DNA of 64,000 nucleotides, taken from contig NC_009357.1 of assembly GCF_000092065.1 (NCBI RefSeq), positions 558,001 through 622,000 on the forward strand, read 5' to 3'. The stretch's first letter is position 1, and each line of letters starts with the position of its first letter. The DNA comes from Ostreococcus lucimarinus CCE9901. Lineage: Eukaryota; Chlorophyta; Mamiellophyceae; Mamiellales; Bathycoccaceae. This document shows positions 36,635-46,035 of this stretch, piece after piece. The notes under the pieces were generated by a model. That model had not been told where the DNA came from. It did not search any database and worked only from the letters and a program-made list of their open reading frames with translations. The position numbers were made by a program, and so were the translations under genes.

Positions 36635-39600
36635 ATGTCGCGCGCAAAGTTCGCGTTTCGCCGGCGACACAGCCGCTTCGTCCTCGATGAGCTGTACTCG
36701 GACGACGACGGTAGCGATGACGAGTTTTCGCAATTCCCAGACGGATTGCCACCGCCGCAGGCGCACGCGGCGGCGCACGCGGGCGTGGATCACGTGCGGA
36801 TATCGTTTTTGGAAGCGCGGGCGTTCGGCGATCGCGCCAAGGGAGCGATGGCGGAGGGAGCGTATCTAGGGATGAGGAACGCGATATTGGAGCGATGGGC
36901 GATCGACGGCGCGTGCGGGACGGCGCTCGAGGAAAAAGACGTCGCGCGGGCGCTCGGGGCGCGCGAGGCGGACGACGTGGCGTATGCGGTGGATTTGTTT
37001 CGGTGGTTGGAGGAGAACGGGGGGATAAACTATGGGATCTTCAAGGAGGCGGCGAAACGCGAGAGCGACGCCGAGACGAAGGCGGACGCGGACGCGAAGG
37101 ATGGGGACGCGCCGACAGAGGCGCGGGTGACGAAAGCGTTGATTGCGGTGCTTAGATCGGCGGATTTAACGGTGGATACCGAGAAGGCGATTCGTCACAA
37201 GCTCGAGGCGCGCATGGGTGTTGGATTGAAGGAGTTTAAACCAGTCATTCGCGAGACGATTGAAAAGTTTTTGGCCAATCCGAGCGAGTTCGCGGACGTC
37301 GAGGACGACGCCGATGACGCCGGAGAGACGATTACGATGGCTGAGATTCCATCGCGACCGGCCCTTGTGGATGCGCGACCGACGATCGTGATCGGGGCCG
37401 GACCCGCCGGTCTCGCAGCGGCGACGATGCTTCGGCGACAAGGTTGCGAAGTCGTCGTTCTTGAAGCGCGTGATCGCGTCGGAGGGCGTGTGTACACGGA
37501 TTCAGAAACCTTCAGCGCTCCCGTAGATCTGGGTGCGTCAATCGTCACTGGCGTGAGTGAAGATCCTAAGCAACGCACTGGGATGCCATGGCTCGGCGTT
37601 CGCGCTGATCCCAGCGGCGTCGTCGCCAAACAGCTGGGCTTGAATCTCGTCGAACTTCGTGAAGGCTGTCCGCTGTACGACACCAAGACTGGTGAACAAG
37701 TTTCAAAGGAAATGGACGAGAAAGTAGAGCGCATCCGTGACTTGGTCATGGATGAAGCTCGCGCCAAGGTGGATGCGGGCGGGGAAAGCCAAATGATAGG
37801 CGCTTCGCTTGGCGAGGCTTTGAAGGAGGCGACGGAGAATTACTTTTTGAAGCTCGTACAAGACGACGGCAACGACAGTGATGATAGTGAGACACACGCC
37901 GCTGTACGGACCGAGCAGGCGGCTCGAATGGGTCAGACCGAACGCCGCCTGCTCGATTGGCACTGGGCTAATCTTGAGTACGGTTGCAGCGCATCGTTGA
38001 ATGATATTTCGTTACCACACTGGAACCAAGACGAGACGTTCGGGGGGTTCGGCGGTGCACACTGCATGGTTAGTGGTGGCTATGGAACGATCATGTCTCG
38101 ACTGGCGGAGGGTCTTGATGTTCGTCTCGGTATGCCTGTTGCCGAAGTGCGTCACGATGCAAACGGCGTTGTCGTTGAAACGAAAGATGGGCAGCAGATT
38201 GAAGGTGCTTCCGTCGTCGTCACCGTCCCGCTTGGTTGTCTCAAGGCTGGTGACGTGAAGTTCAGCCCACCGCTCGGAGATATGAAGTCGAGCGCGGTTG
38301 AGCGTCTCGGCTACGGAAACTTGAACAAAGTTATCCTTGAATTTGACGAGGCGTTTTGGGATCAATCGGTTGATTATTTTGGCTCCGCCATCGATAGTGC
38401 AGAGAATCGCGGGCGAAGTTTTATGTTTTGGAACTTAGTGCCAGTAAGTGGCAAGCCCATGCTGATCTCTCTCATCGCCGGCGACGCCGCGAAATCGGCT
38501 GAAACCGAAGGTTCGGAGTCCATAGTGAAATCTGTTCTTGCGACGCTGGCGAGAATCTGTTTCCCGGAAGATCCGTCGAAGATGCCTCCTTTGAAGCAAT
38601 CTCTCGTTACTCGATGGCAGTCCGATCCCTATGCGCGAGGATCGTACTCCTACGTTGCCACTGGCTCGAAGGGAGCTTCTGATTACGACGATTTGGGTAA
38701 GCCCGAAGGACGCGTGCTCTTCGCGGGTGAACACACCTGTAAGGAACATCCAGACACTGTTGGCGGTGCGATGCTCACCGGTTGGCGTGCGGCGCGTCAA
38801 GCGCTGGCGATCGCTCGCGGAAAAGAGGTGCACGATGAAGTGTTCAATTTGGATGAAATGCGCGCGGCGATCGCGAAGCGTAACGTCGATGTGGAGTACG
38901 CATTGGATGAAGAGGAGAACGCGCTCGACCACGTCATCGATCCGAGCGAGTTGTATCGTCGACGTGCGCAAGAAGATTACCTCGCCGATGCGGGTAAAGA
39001 GGAGGCAAAAATCATTTACCGCATTATGTCTGCGGTAGAAACTGGCGAAAAAGTTGACGTTCCAATCGAATTCGCCACTGTCATGTTGAAATTGAGAACC
39101 GTTCCGGGCCGAAGAGCGATGATCAACGCTTTGGTTGATGACGTAAGCGCAAGCGATCGCCGAGACTGGGCGCTGAAGCACGAGGGTTTGGCCCTTCTCA
39201 ACGAATGGATGCTTGATTCGAAGAATCATGCGAAGACATCGGAGACTTTAGTGCTGATGAGGCGCATGTTGGAGCTGTTGTTGGTGATTCCGTCAGATCT
39301 CGCCGCGCTTCGTGCGAGCGGCATCCCGAGGACGCTCAAGAATCGCTTCCAAACGCACCAAGACGGACGCGTCCGTCAACTCGCACGTCAATGCGGCCAC
39401 AAGTGGATGCAGGCACTTAGCCGTAAATCTGCTGGTTTGCCGCCGATTGATGACGTGGAGGAGGAGACGAAGAAGAAGGTAGTGCCGGTGCGAAAGAAGC
39501 CATCGCACCTCGGCGCAGCAGTGTTACTTGGGAACGCCACTGTCGAGCAAATGGACGTCGCCAACGACGATGCAGAAGAGACCATCGAAGTCAAACACGT

Positions 39601-40234
39601 CATCGATCCGGTGAAAACCGCTGAGGAAATTCAAGCGAAACGTGATGCCATGATAAGCGCTGCGCACGATTTACCGGAGGGCCAAGCCGCGCTCGCGGCG
39701 CGACAAGCGGCTGAACGCGCGGCGGAACAAGTCAAGGAAGCCATGCGTTTAGCCGAAGAAGCTCAGCGCGCCGCTCGCGAAGCTGAAATCGCGGCGACGG
39801 CTGGTGTCCGCATGTCTAAGAAGAATGTCATCGCATCGTTTGACTCATTCAACGACGCAGCGAGCGCAAAGCGTGAACGCGCCAAGAACAAGAAGCGCAA
39901 GGCTGCGGATGGCGACGATGACGACGATGACGACGATGACGATGAGACACCAGAAATTTCACTTGACGACTATCTCGCTAGAATCAGAAAGCAAGTGCGT
40001 CATTACGTGCACGAGCAGCTTCAAGACAAGCGCGAACGAGGAATCGTCACCAAAGCCGAGTGCAAAAAACTCGAAGAAAAAGTCGTAGAGAAAATTTTGG
40101 ACAATTCCGGTGGCGTCAACGACACCTCCAAGGCGTTCATGACGAGCAAGCGCAAGGAAAAAATCAAAAATCTCATCGGAGCGTACTGCCAATCCACCGT
40201 GAACGCCCGAAAGAAGAGTAAACATTCGCAATAA
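36635..40234 (+). CDS. LSD1-type demethylase fused to DEK_C, TFIIS-N-like and SRI-like domains
   Basis: 1,199 residues from the ATG at 36635. Domain order by eye: SWIRM-like, about 54-130 (MAEGAYLGMRNAILERWAID); DEK C-terminal-like, 164-218 (ALIAVLRSADLTVDTEKAIR, GVGLKEFKPVIRETIEKFL); flavin amine oxidase, 250-730, with the FAD loop VIGAGPAGLAAATMLRRQG, GGFGGAHCMVSGGYG and the final EHTCKEHPDTVGGAMLTG; TFIIS N-terminal-like, about 850-930 (LELLLVIPSDLAALRASGIP, ending CGHKWMQAL); Asp-rich linker; SRI-like helices, 1110-1190 (IRKQVRHYVHEQLQDKRERG, then KAECKKLEEKVVEKIL). No Tower insertion is visible, as in LSD2. The family removes mono- and dimethyl from histone lysines using FAD. SRI domains bind the phosphorylated RNA polymerase II tail, so the fusion suggests demethylation tied to elongation. 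The catalytic assignment is firm; the two C-terminal domains are inferred from motif similarity. Confidence 0.85.
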   Translation: MSRAKFAFRRRHSRFVLDELYSDDDGSDDEFSQFPDGLPPPQAHAAAHAGVDHVRISFLEARAFGDRAKGAMAEGAYLGMRNAILERWAIDGACGTALEEKDVARALGAREADDVAYAVDLFRWLEENGGINYGIFKEAAKRESDAETKADADAKDGDAPTEARVTKALIAVLRSADLTVDTEKAIRHKLEARMGVGLKEFKPVIRETIEKFLANPSEFADVEDDADDAGETITMAEIPSRPALVDARPTIVIGAGPAGLAAATMLRRQGCEVVVLEARDRVGGRVYTDSETFSAPVDLGASIVTGVSEDPKQRTGMPWLGVRADPSGVVAKQLGLNLVELREGCPLYDTKTGEQVSKEMDEKVERIRDLVMDEARAKVDAGGESQMIGASLGEALKEATENYFLKLVQDDGNDSDDSETHAAVRTEQAARMGQTERRLLDWHWANLEYGCSASLNDISLPHWNQDETFGGFGGAHCMVSGGYGTIMSRLAEGLDVRLGMPVAEVRHDANGVVVETKDGQQIEGASVVVTVPLGCLKAGDVKFSPPLGDMKSSAVERLGYGNLNKVILEFDEAFWDQSVDYFGSAIDSAENRGRSFMFWNLVPVSGKPMLISLIAGDAAKSAETEGSESIVKSVLATLARICFPEDPSKMPPLKQSLVTRWQSDPYARGSYSYVATGSKGASDYDDLGKPEGRVLFAGEHTCKEHPDTVGGAMLTGWRAARQALAIARGKEVHDEVFNLDEMRAAIAKRNVDVEYALDEEENALDHVIDPSELYRRRAQEDYLADAGKEEAKIIYRIMSAVETGEKVDVPIEFATVMLKLRTVPGRRAMINALVDDVSASDRRDWALKHEGLALLNEWMLDSKNHAKTSETLVLMRRMLELLLVIPSDLAALRASGIPRTLKNRFQTHQDGRVRQLARQCGHKWMQALSRKSAGLPPIDDVEEETKKKVVPVRKKPSHLGAAVLLGNATVEQMDVANDDAEETIEVKHVIDPVKTAEEIQAKRDAMISAAHDLPEGQAALAARQAAERAAEQVKEAMRLAEEAQRAAREAEIAATAGVRMSKKNVIASFDSFNDAASAKRERAKNKKRKAADGDDDDDDDDDDETPEISLDDYLARIRKQVRHYVHEQLQDKRERGIVTKAECKKLEEKVVEKILDNSGGVNDTSKAFMTSKRKEKIKNLIGAYCQSTVNARKKSKHSQ

Positions 40235-40310
40235 CACTCACTCACGTTTTAGTACTGCCGAGCACCCACCCATCCTTCGTTGGCCGCGCCACACGACACC
40301 TCGCGGCGTC

Positions 40311-41801
40311 ATGTTCTCGGGCGCGGTGAAGATCGCGCCCGACGCTCTGAACGACTTCATCGCCCCCTCGCAGGACTGCGTCGTCGCTCTCGACGGTGGT
40401 AAGCTCAAACTCGACGACGATGGTGCCGTCGGCGCGTCTTCCGAAGACGCCTTCTCCACCGGCGAAGTCGCCCTGCGTCGACGTAAACCGCGCGAAGACG
40501 ACGCCATGGCCGTGGATGCCGAGCCAACGTCGACTTTCACACCGACGATGACGCAGGGCGACGCGCTGAAGGTGTCGCTGAGCGATTGCTTGGCGTGCAG
40601 CGGTTGCGTGACGAGCGCGGAGAGCGTGCTGCTGGAACAACAATCCGTGGATGAGTTCGCACAGGCGTGCGCGCGCGCGCGGAGCGACGGAACGAGCGTC
40701 GTCGTCGCGAGCGTCAGCCCGCAGTCGTTGATGAGCCTGAGCGAGGCGTATGGATTGGGAGTGGAGGAGACGCGCGCGCGGCTTGGCGGGCTGTTGAAGG
40801 CGGGATTCGGCGCGGCGAGGGCGTTTGATACGTCATTTAGTCGGGATATAGCGCTCGTGGAGACGTTTGCAGAGTTTACGGAGTGGATGCGAGACGGCGC
40901 GAGGACGCCGATGTTGGCGAGTGCGTGTCCGGGGTGGGTGTGTTACGCGGAGAAGACGCACGGCGAACTCGCGGTGCCGCACATGGCAACGACGAAGAGT
41001 CCGCAGCAAATCATGGGAAGGTTTGTGAAGAGCGCGGTCGCGCGCGAACTTGGCGTACCAGCACATAACGTGTACCACGTGAGCGTGATGCCGTGCTACG
41101 ACAAAAAGCTCGAGGCGACTCGCGATGATTTCGAGAGCGACGGTGTCAAGGATGTCGACGTCGTGCTCACGACGGGCGAGGTGGCTTTGTTATTAGAAAA
41201 GGCTGGTTTGTGCCATTTGAGAGACGCGCCGGCAAATGATTTTGACGCATTCGTGAGCACAAACGAACAAGCACCAGAAAGTGTGTGCGCAGCGCCGGCG
41301 GTATCGGGATCTGGGGGATACGCCGAGTACGTTTTCCGGCGCGCGGCGGCGGAGTTGTTCAATGCTCCGATAACTGGAGAGATTGACTGGGTCAAGATGC
41401 GCAACGCGGACATGCGTGAGGCCACACTAACGATCAATGGTGAAGCTGTTCTACGCGTGGCTGTCGCGTATGGTTTCAGAAACATTCAAAATCTTGTTCG
41501 AAGCATCAAATTAAAAAAGAGCAAGCACCATTTCGTCGAGATAATGGCGTGTCCTTCGGGATGCTTGAATGGCGGCGGTCAAATCCCAGCGCGCGAGGGA
41601 ACTGCGAACAAAGAATTGATCGACAGACTGGATGATACGTATAGGGAAAACGCACGCGCACGACCGATGGCGGATGTGTCGACGCTCTATCGCGAATGGA
41701 TCGGCGGAAATCCAGGATCGTCAAACGCTCGCGAAGCGCTTCGAACGCAATATCACATTCGCGCAAAATCCGTCGGAGTCGTCCAACTGAACAGTTGGTA
41801 G
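40311..41801 (+). CDS. NAR1: NAR1/NARFL, cytosolic iron-sulfur assembly protein
   Basis: 496 residues. It resembles Fe-only hydrogenase but belongs to the eukaryotic Nar1 branch. The N-terminal cluster ligands are Cys24 plus CLACSGC near residues 88-94. H-cluster-type cysteines occur in SACPGWVCY, MPCYDKK and MACPSGCLNGGGQ. Nar1 carries two Fe-S clusters and bridges early and late steps of the cytosolic iron-sulfur assembly pathway, delivering clusters to DNA-replication and repair enzymes and others. It is not expected to make hydrogen: the accessory domain is reduced. The protein ends in tryptophan (LNSW), as is common for this family. The start ATG follows the LSD1-type gene stop by 76 bases in the same direction. 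Confidence 0.92.
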   Translation: MFSGAVKIAPDALNDFIAPSQDCVVALDGGKLKLDDDGAVGASSEDAFSTGEVALRRRKPREDDAMAVDAEPTSTFTPTMTQGDALKVSLSDCLACSGCVTSAESVLLEQQSVDEFAQACARARSDGTSVVVASVSPQSLMSLSEAYGLGVEETRARLGGLLKAGFGAARAFDTSFSRDIALVETFAEFTEWMRDGARTPMLASACPGWVCYAEKTHGELAVPHMATTKSPQQIMGRFVKSAVARELGVPAHNVYHVSVMPCYDKKLEATRDDFESDGVKDVDVVLTTGEVALLLEKAGLCHLRDAPANDFDAFVSTNEQAPESVCAAPAVSGSGGYAEYVFRRAAAELFNAPITGEIDWVKMRNADMREATLTINGEAVLRVAVAYGFRNIQNLVRSIKLKKSKHHFVEIMACPSGCLNGGGQIPAREGTANKELIDRLDDTYRENARARPMADVSTLYREWIGGNPGSSNAREALRTQYHIRAKSVGVVQLNSW

Positions 41802-41856
41802 CTGCTAGCTAGATCTAGGTATAGAGTTACAAACAGCGTTGTAATTGAGTAATAGG

Positions 41857-43497
41857 TTAAAAGACGCTTCTTGGCCGCGGTCCGACGTCAAGCTTGATTT
41901 CATCCGGGCGCAGGGTAATCAAAGCTTTTGGCTTTGGCGCGCTCGATCCCGGGGGAAGACGTAGTTCGCACGCGTTGCAAATAAGTGCGAGTAAAAGAAC
42001 ACTCTCCATCATAGCGAACCCAGTGCCGATGCACACGCGAGGGCCGCCTCCAAACGGGAAGTATGCGTCATTTGGTCCGAGATTTTTCAACGCATCGCGC
42101 GCCAACGTTCCTTCCGAATACGGACTTTTCACCAACCATCGTTCGGGTTTGAACGCTTTGGGGTCGTTCCAATACTGCGAATCTCTTTGAATCAGATACG
42201 GAGCGATCAGAACAGTGGTTCCTTTCGTAATGAACACATCAGATCGAAGCTCCACATCTCTCGCGGCGCATCGACCCACCATGTAAGCTGGCGGGCGAAT
42301 GCGAAGCGTCTCAAGGATACACGCTTCGGTGTACGGAAGTTTCGAGAAATCACTCGCATCGAGCGACGAGCCAGCATTTTCCTTGGTTTTCAAGTGTTGT
42401 CGGACCTCGGTGGCTATCTTATCGCCCACATATGGCCTTTCAGCGATGAGCGCGCACGCCCATGACAACAAAATTGCGCTTGTCTCTTGTCCCGCAACCA
42501 TGAGTGTCATGAGCTCATCGCGAAGGGCTTTGTCCGACATCCCCGTTGCGTCGTTGCCGTCACCCTCGTTCTCATCCTTTTCAAGCAACAAACGATCGAG
42601 CAAGTCCAATTCATTATTTTGTTCTCCACTCGCCATGGCTCGACGACGTTTGGCAATGATACTGTACACCTCCTCATCGAGTCTTTTGACCGCATCGTTG
42701 TACCGCACGTTATCAAAAGTCGGCGCCCACTCGGGAATAATCATTCCCGTCGCCGCTCGCCGACCAAAAAATTCAAAGCTATCCTTAATCGCACCATTAA
42801 TCTTACTCGCTCTCGCACCGACGACGTCTGCCCCGAACAACGCACTCGCCACAATTTCCAACGTTGCATCGTTAAAATCCGCGTACACGTCCCGCCTTCC
42901 CCGCCTCGACCACGTCTTATTCACTAACCTCTCACCTACCTCAATCATGCACCGCGCGTACGTCTCGACCGCCGCCTTGCGAAACGCCGGATTACTCAAC
43001 CGTCGCTGTCGAGCCCACGTCTCGCCGTCGCTCACCAATAACCCATTCCCCGCCAACGACGATCCAGGAAAGAACGCCGTGCCATCTTTTTGAAAACATT
43101 CGCTCTGATCCACCAAAACCGCTCTCGCCAGCGCCGGCGAGCTGACGAGGACGACGTTTTCTCCCGCGAGCGTCAGCCCGACTGCGTCGCCGTGCGCCTC
43201 TCTCGCGCGTTCCAAAAACTTTAACGGATCGTACACCAACTCCAGCGCCACGTCCTCGCGCGGTCCTCGCGGAAATCGCGCTGGCTTTACGTTCGCGTTT
43301 CCCGCGACGTCGCGCGCGACGCCACCGAGCGCGCGAAGCGTCGCGACGGCGACCGCGTCCAGCGTCCCTCGAAGCGCATCGTCTTCCCCAGCCTTCGTCG
43401 CCCCCGACCGTCGCGCGCGCCCGGACGCGCGCGCGCGACGCCCCGAGCATCGCCCCGCGCGCGCCACGCGCGCGCCGCCGCGCGTCGCCGTCGACAT
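41857..43497 (-). CDS. Cytochrome P450, CYP97-like, plastid-type leader
   Basis: 546 residues. The first 40 residues are Arg/Ala/Ser rich and transit-like. P450 signatures are complete: I-helix AGQETS near residue 333, K-helix ETLR near 395, the PERW block (FKPERWL), and the heme loop FPFGGGPRVCIG near 478-489. The spacing and RGP...DPLKFLERAREAHGD start resemble the CYP97 clade, whose members hydroxylate carotene rings in plastids, but the resemblance is by eye and other plastid P450 clades are possible. The start is 139 bp from that of the divergent metallothionein-like gene; that interval holds a 27-bp direct repeat. Confidence 0.88.
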   Translation of the reverse strand: MSTATRGGARVARAGRCSGRRARASGRARRSGATKAGEDDALRGTLDAVAVATLRALGGVARDVAGNANVKPARFPRGPREDVALELVYDPLKFLERAREAHGDAVGLTLAGENVVLVSSPALARAVLVDQSECFQKDGTAFFPGSSLAGNGLLVSDGETWARQRRLSNPAFRKAAVETYARCMIEVGERLVNKTWSRRGRRDVYADFNDATLEIVASALFGADVVGARASKINGAIKDSFEFFGRRAATGMIIPEWAPTFDNVRYNDAVKRLDEEVYSIIAKRRRAMASGEQNNELDLLDRLLLEKDENEGDGNDATGMSDKALRDELMTLMVAGQETSAILLSWACALIAERPYVGDKIATEVRQHLKTKENAGSSLDASDFSKLPYTEACILETLRIRPPAYMVGRCAARDVELRSDVFITKGTTVLIAPYLIQRDSQYWNDPKAFKPERWLVKSPYSEGTLARDALKNLGPNDAYFPFGGGPRVCIGTGFAMMESVLLLALICNACELRLPPGSSAPKPKALITLRPDEIKLDVGPRPRSVF

Positions 43498-43512
43498 CGC
43501 GCGCGCCGTCGC

Positions 43513-43566
43513 GCAGTGTCGAGCGCCACTCGTCGACGTGCAGTGTCGAGCGCCACTCGTCGACGA
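43513..43566. repeat. 27-bp direct duplication in the P450 / Cys-rich gene promoter
   Basis: Two adjacent copies of a 27-base unit starting GCAGTGTCGAGCGCCACT and ending GTCGACG plus two bases, at 43513-43539 and 43540-43566. It lies in the 139-bp shared upstream region. Confidence 0.9.
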
Positions 43567-43636
43567 TCGCCGCGCGCGCTTCGATCGACCTCCGCGTCGC
43601 CGGCGACCGGGCGACGAACGGCGCGCGCGTCACCAC

Positions 43637-43852
43637 ATGGGCGTCCTCGCGAACCTGTTCGGCGGCTCGAAGTCGTCGAAAACGACGCCCAAGGCGCCGC
43701 AAACGCCGCACGCGAGTTGCGCGCAATCGAGCGGTGGCGGCGCGCGCGGCGCGTGCGGAAGCGCGGGGAGCGCGTGCCCGTGGAGGGATTGCCGGTGCGG
43801 AGCGAATTGTAAGTGCGGAGCGAATTGTAAGTGCGGGAGCGTGCGACGGTAG
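43637..43852 (+). CDS. Metallothionein-like small Cys-rich protein
   Basis: 71 residues from the ATG at 43637. The frame is open upstream, but MGVLANLFGGSKSSK is the natural start and could be N-myristoylated. The second half has nine cysteines, most in Cys-x-Cys pairs: CPWRDCRC, then two copies of GANCKC. There are no aromatic residues in that part except one Trp, as expected for a metal-thiolate protein. The last pairs come from an 18-bp tandem duplication (43796-43831). It would bind Zn, Cu or Cd. It sits between the P450 (divergent) and the DHHC gene (same strand, 92 bases on). A non-metallothionein Cys-rich peptide cannot be excluded. Confidence 0.72.
   Translation: MGVLANLFGGSKSSKTTPKAPQTPHASCAQSSGGGARGACGSAGSACPWRDCRCGANCKCGANCKCGSVRR
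43796..43831 (+). repeat. 18-bp tandem duplication in coding sequence
   Basis: Two perfect copies of TGCGGAGCGAATTGTAAG, each encoding Cys-Gly-Ala-Asn-Cys-Lys, within the metallothionein-like gene. Confidence 0.92.
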
Positions 43853-43944
43853 ACGGGCGAGCGCGCGATCGGGATCGCGGGTGGATAACGCGGCGCGAAC
43901 GGGACGGGCGAGAGGGGACGCGCGGCGAGGATTGGACGAACGTG

Positions 43945-44865
43945 ATGGCGGAAAACGTCGGAATGAACCGAAGAGTACGCGCGCGGACGTGCGCGCGACG
44001 GTGCGTGGGGAAACTGAACCTGCCGGTGGTGCTGGTGCTCGGGATGTACTCTTACGTGTACGAGACGACGAAGACGTACGCGTTTCACGAAGGACGCGCG
44101 GGAGGGCTGGCGGAGCTCGTCTTCGCGCTCACCGCGGGGCTGGGGATGGTTATGTATGCGTGCACGGTGTTGAGAGATCCGGGGAGGGTTCCGGGGGATT
44201 ACGTGCCCAAGGTTGAGGAGGGAGACGCGCTTGTGGAGGCGAAACGGAAAGGCGGGGGATTTCGATTTTGTCAAAAGTGCGAACGGCACAAACCGCCGCG
44301 GACGCATCACTGTCGCGTGTGTAAGCGGTGCGTGTTGCGCATGGATCATCACTGTGTTTGGGTGAATAACTGCGTGGGGCACTATAATTACAAGAGTTTC
44401 TTCTTGTTTTTGTTTTACGCCACGATTTCGCTGTGCCAAGCGGCGTACCATCTCGGAAATTTTGCGGCGAGTGAAATCTTCAACCCGCGCGGGTCCAAGT
44501 TTGACGACTACAAAGCTTCCTCGCTCGTCATCGGATGTTTGGTGGTAACGTGCACGCTCACGATCGCCCTCGCCGCACTCTTCGTGTGGCACGTGCGACT
44601 CGTGGTGAACAACAAGACGACCATCGAGCACTACGAAGGCGTGCGTTCGAGATACAACAACATCCCCACCGTCGTCGAGCATCCATACTCGCTCGGTTTG
44701 CTCGCCAACTTGCGAGAGATACTAGGTAGAAATGTTTTGTTCTGGTTCACCCCGGGTTGCAAAATTAGCGGCGACGGCACGCGGTATCCGAATGTTTTGG
44801 AAATGTCGCGAGAGCGATGGGACCGAACCGTTCGCACCAAGGAGCGCGAGCTCACGGTGCTCTAA
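43945..44865 (+). CDS. DHHC palmitoyltransferase
   Basis: 306 residues from the ATG at 43945; the frame upstream begins with GTG inside the neighbouring gene's end. Four membrane segments (LPVVLVLGMYSYVYE, LVFALTAGLGMVMYACTVL, FFLFLFYATISLCQAAY, SSLVIGCLVVTCTLTIAL) flank a cytosolic cysteine-rich domain: FCQKCERHKPPRTHHCRVC, then CVLRMDHHCVWVNNCVG with the catalytic DHHC near residues 132-135. NKTTIEHYEG supplies the TTxE motif after the last helix. It attaches palmitate to protein cysteines on Golgi, ER or plasma membrane. Possible substrates in this window include the CDPK with its MGVC N-terminus, but nothing links them beyond chemistry. Confidence 0.93.
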   Translation: MAENVGMNRRVRARTCARRCVGKLNLPVVLVLGMYSYVYETTKTYAFHEGRAGGLAELVFALTAGLGMVMYACTVLRDPGRVPGDYVPKVEEGDALVEAKRKGGGFRFCQKCERHKPPRTHHCRVCKRCVLRMDHHCVWVNNCVGHYNYKSFFLFLFYATISLCQAAYHLGNFAASEIFNPRGSKFDDYKASSLVIGCLVVTCTLTIALAALFVWHVRLVVNNKTTIEHYEGVRSRYNNIPTVVEHPYSLGLLANLREILGRNVLFWFTPGCKISGDGTRYPNVLEMSRERWDRTVRTKERELTVL

Positions 44866-45002
44866 TCTTTTCGCCCCGCCGCGGCGTTGAATTAATAATG
44901 ACACACACAAGCTATATTCATCACGCTTCATCGCGACGATGACACGCGTCGGAGTCTCGCGTCGAACGTTCCGTCGTCCGCGGCGTCACTTCGCGCCTCG
45001 CC

Positions 45003-46001
45003 ATGGTGATTGCCCAGCGCAGCCTCCGCGTCGTCCTCGCGTGCGCGCTCGCGCTTCTCGCGCTCGCCTGCACCGCGCGCGCGCACGCACCGGTGCTGCC
45101 GAACCTCCCGAACCTCCCTCCGAACCTGCACGCCGCGCTGTCGACCGTGGACGTGTCGAAATGTCCCGAGCACAAGAGCGGACATCGTCGCGCCAACACC
45201 GCCGGGAACGCGCACCTGAAGCGCGGCGCGCACGACACCGCGCTCGCGTGCTACGTCGCCGCGCTGTCGTCCAAGATGAATTTCCCGCCCGCGCTGTACG
45301 GAGTGGGAGAGACGTTCGCGAGGCGCGCGCCGGGCGGATTTGAGCTCGCGCGAGAGAGTTTCGAGCTCGCGCTTCGACACTGGCCAGAATACGCGGACGC
45401 GGCGATCGCGCTTGGTGATCTGTGGAGCGCGGTTCGGGGAGATCGAGCGCGAGCGGAGACGTATTACGCGCGCGCGACAAAGGCGAAACCGGGAGATGCG
45501 CTGTCGTGGGAAGCGTTGGCGTCGAATCAATACGAGGATGGACGATTGGACGACGCGTTGGCGTCGTACAACGAGGCGTTGAATGCGGTTCGACAAGCGC
45601 CTGGATTGTATTTTAGTCGAGGAAAGGTGCATCGCGCGAAGAAGGATTACGGCGCGTGCGTCGAGGACGCGCAACAGGCGCTGAAGCTAGCGGAGAACTT
45701 TGGACAGGCGTATCATTTATTGGCAACGTGCGAGGAAAAGTTGCTCGGCGCCGCGGCACTTGAAGTGGATGCGCACTACCGCGCGGCGATCGAACACGAA
45801 CCCGAATTCGCGGACCACTTTTTGGACTTTGTGCATTTCATTTATCGCAACGACGAATCGCGCCTGAAGGAGGCGCGAGAAATCTTGAGCAAAGCGCACG
45901 CGTCGATGGAGGACAACGGCGAACGCGCCAAGCTCGAGCGAGGCACGCGAGAGTTTGAAGAATTTGCGTCGCGCAGGGCGCACGATAACAGCGAGCTTTA
46001 A
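45003..46001 (+). CDS. Secreted/ER TPR-repeat protein
   Basis: 332 residues. The signal peptide is clear (RSLRVVLACALALLALAC, cleavage near ARA). After a proline-rich linker (PVLPNLPNLPPNL), about six tetratricopeptide repeats follow, with the usual alanine/glycine/tyrosine spacing (ANTAGNAHLKRGAHDTALAC, WEALASNQYEDGRLDDALAS, LYFSRGKVHRAKKDYGACVE). The tail is DNSEL, which only vaguely recalls a KDEL-type signal. TPR arrays bind peptides and chaperone tails. No orthologue is recognised. The stop is 34 bases from the convergent KH/CCCH gene. Confidence 0.82.
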   Translation: MVIAQRSLRVVLACALALLALACTARAHAPVLPNLPNLPPNLHAALSTVDVSKCPEHKSGHRRANTAGNAHLKRGAHDTALACYVAALSSKMNFPPALYGVGETFARRAPGGFELARESFELALRHWPEYADAAIALGDLWSAVRGDRARAETYYARATKAKPGDALSWEALASNQYEDGRLDDALASYNEALNAVRQAPGLYFSRGKVHRAKKDYGACVEDAQQALKLAENFGQAYHLLATCEEKLLGAAALEVDAHYRAAIEHEPEFADHFLDFVHFIYRNDESRLKEAREILSKAHASMEDNGERAKLERGTREFEEFASRRAHDNSEL

Positions 46002-46035
46002 TTCACAATTACATGCACAGCGTAATAATACGTTT

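Noticed and set aside
45003-46001. ER retention of the TPR protein by its DNSEL tail
   Set aside because: The tail departs from KDEL/HDEL/RDEL at two positions; not enough to claim retention.
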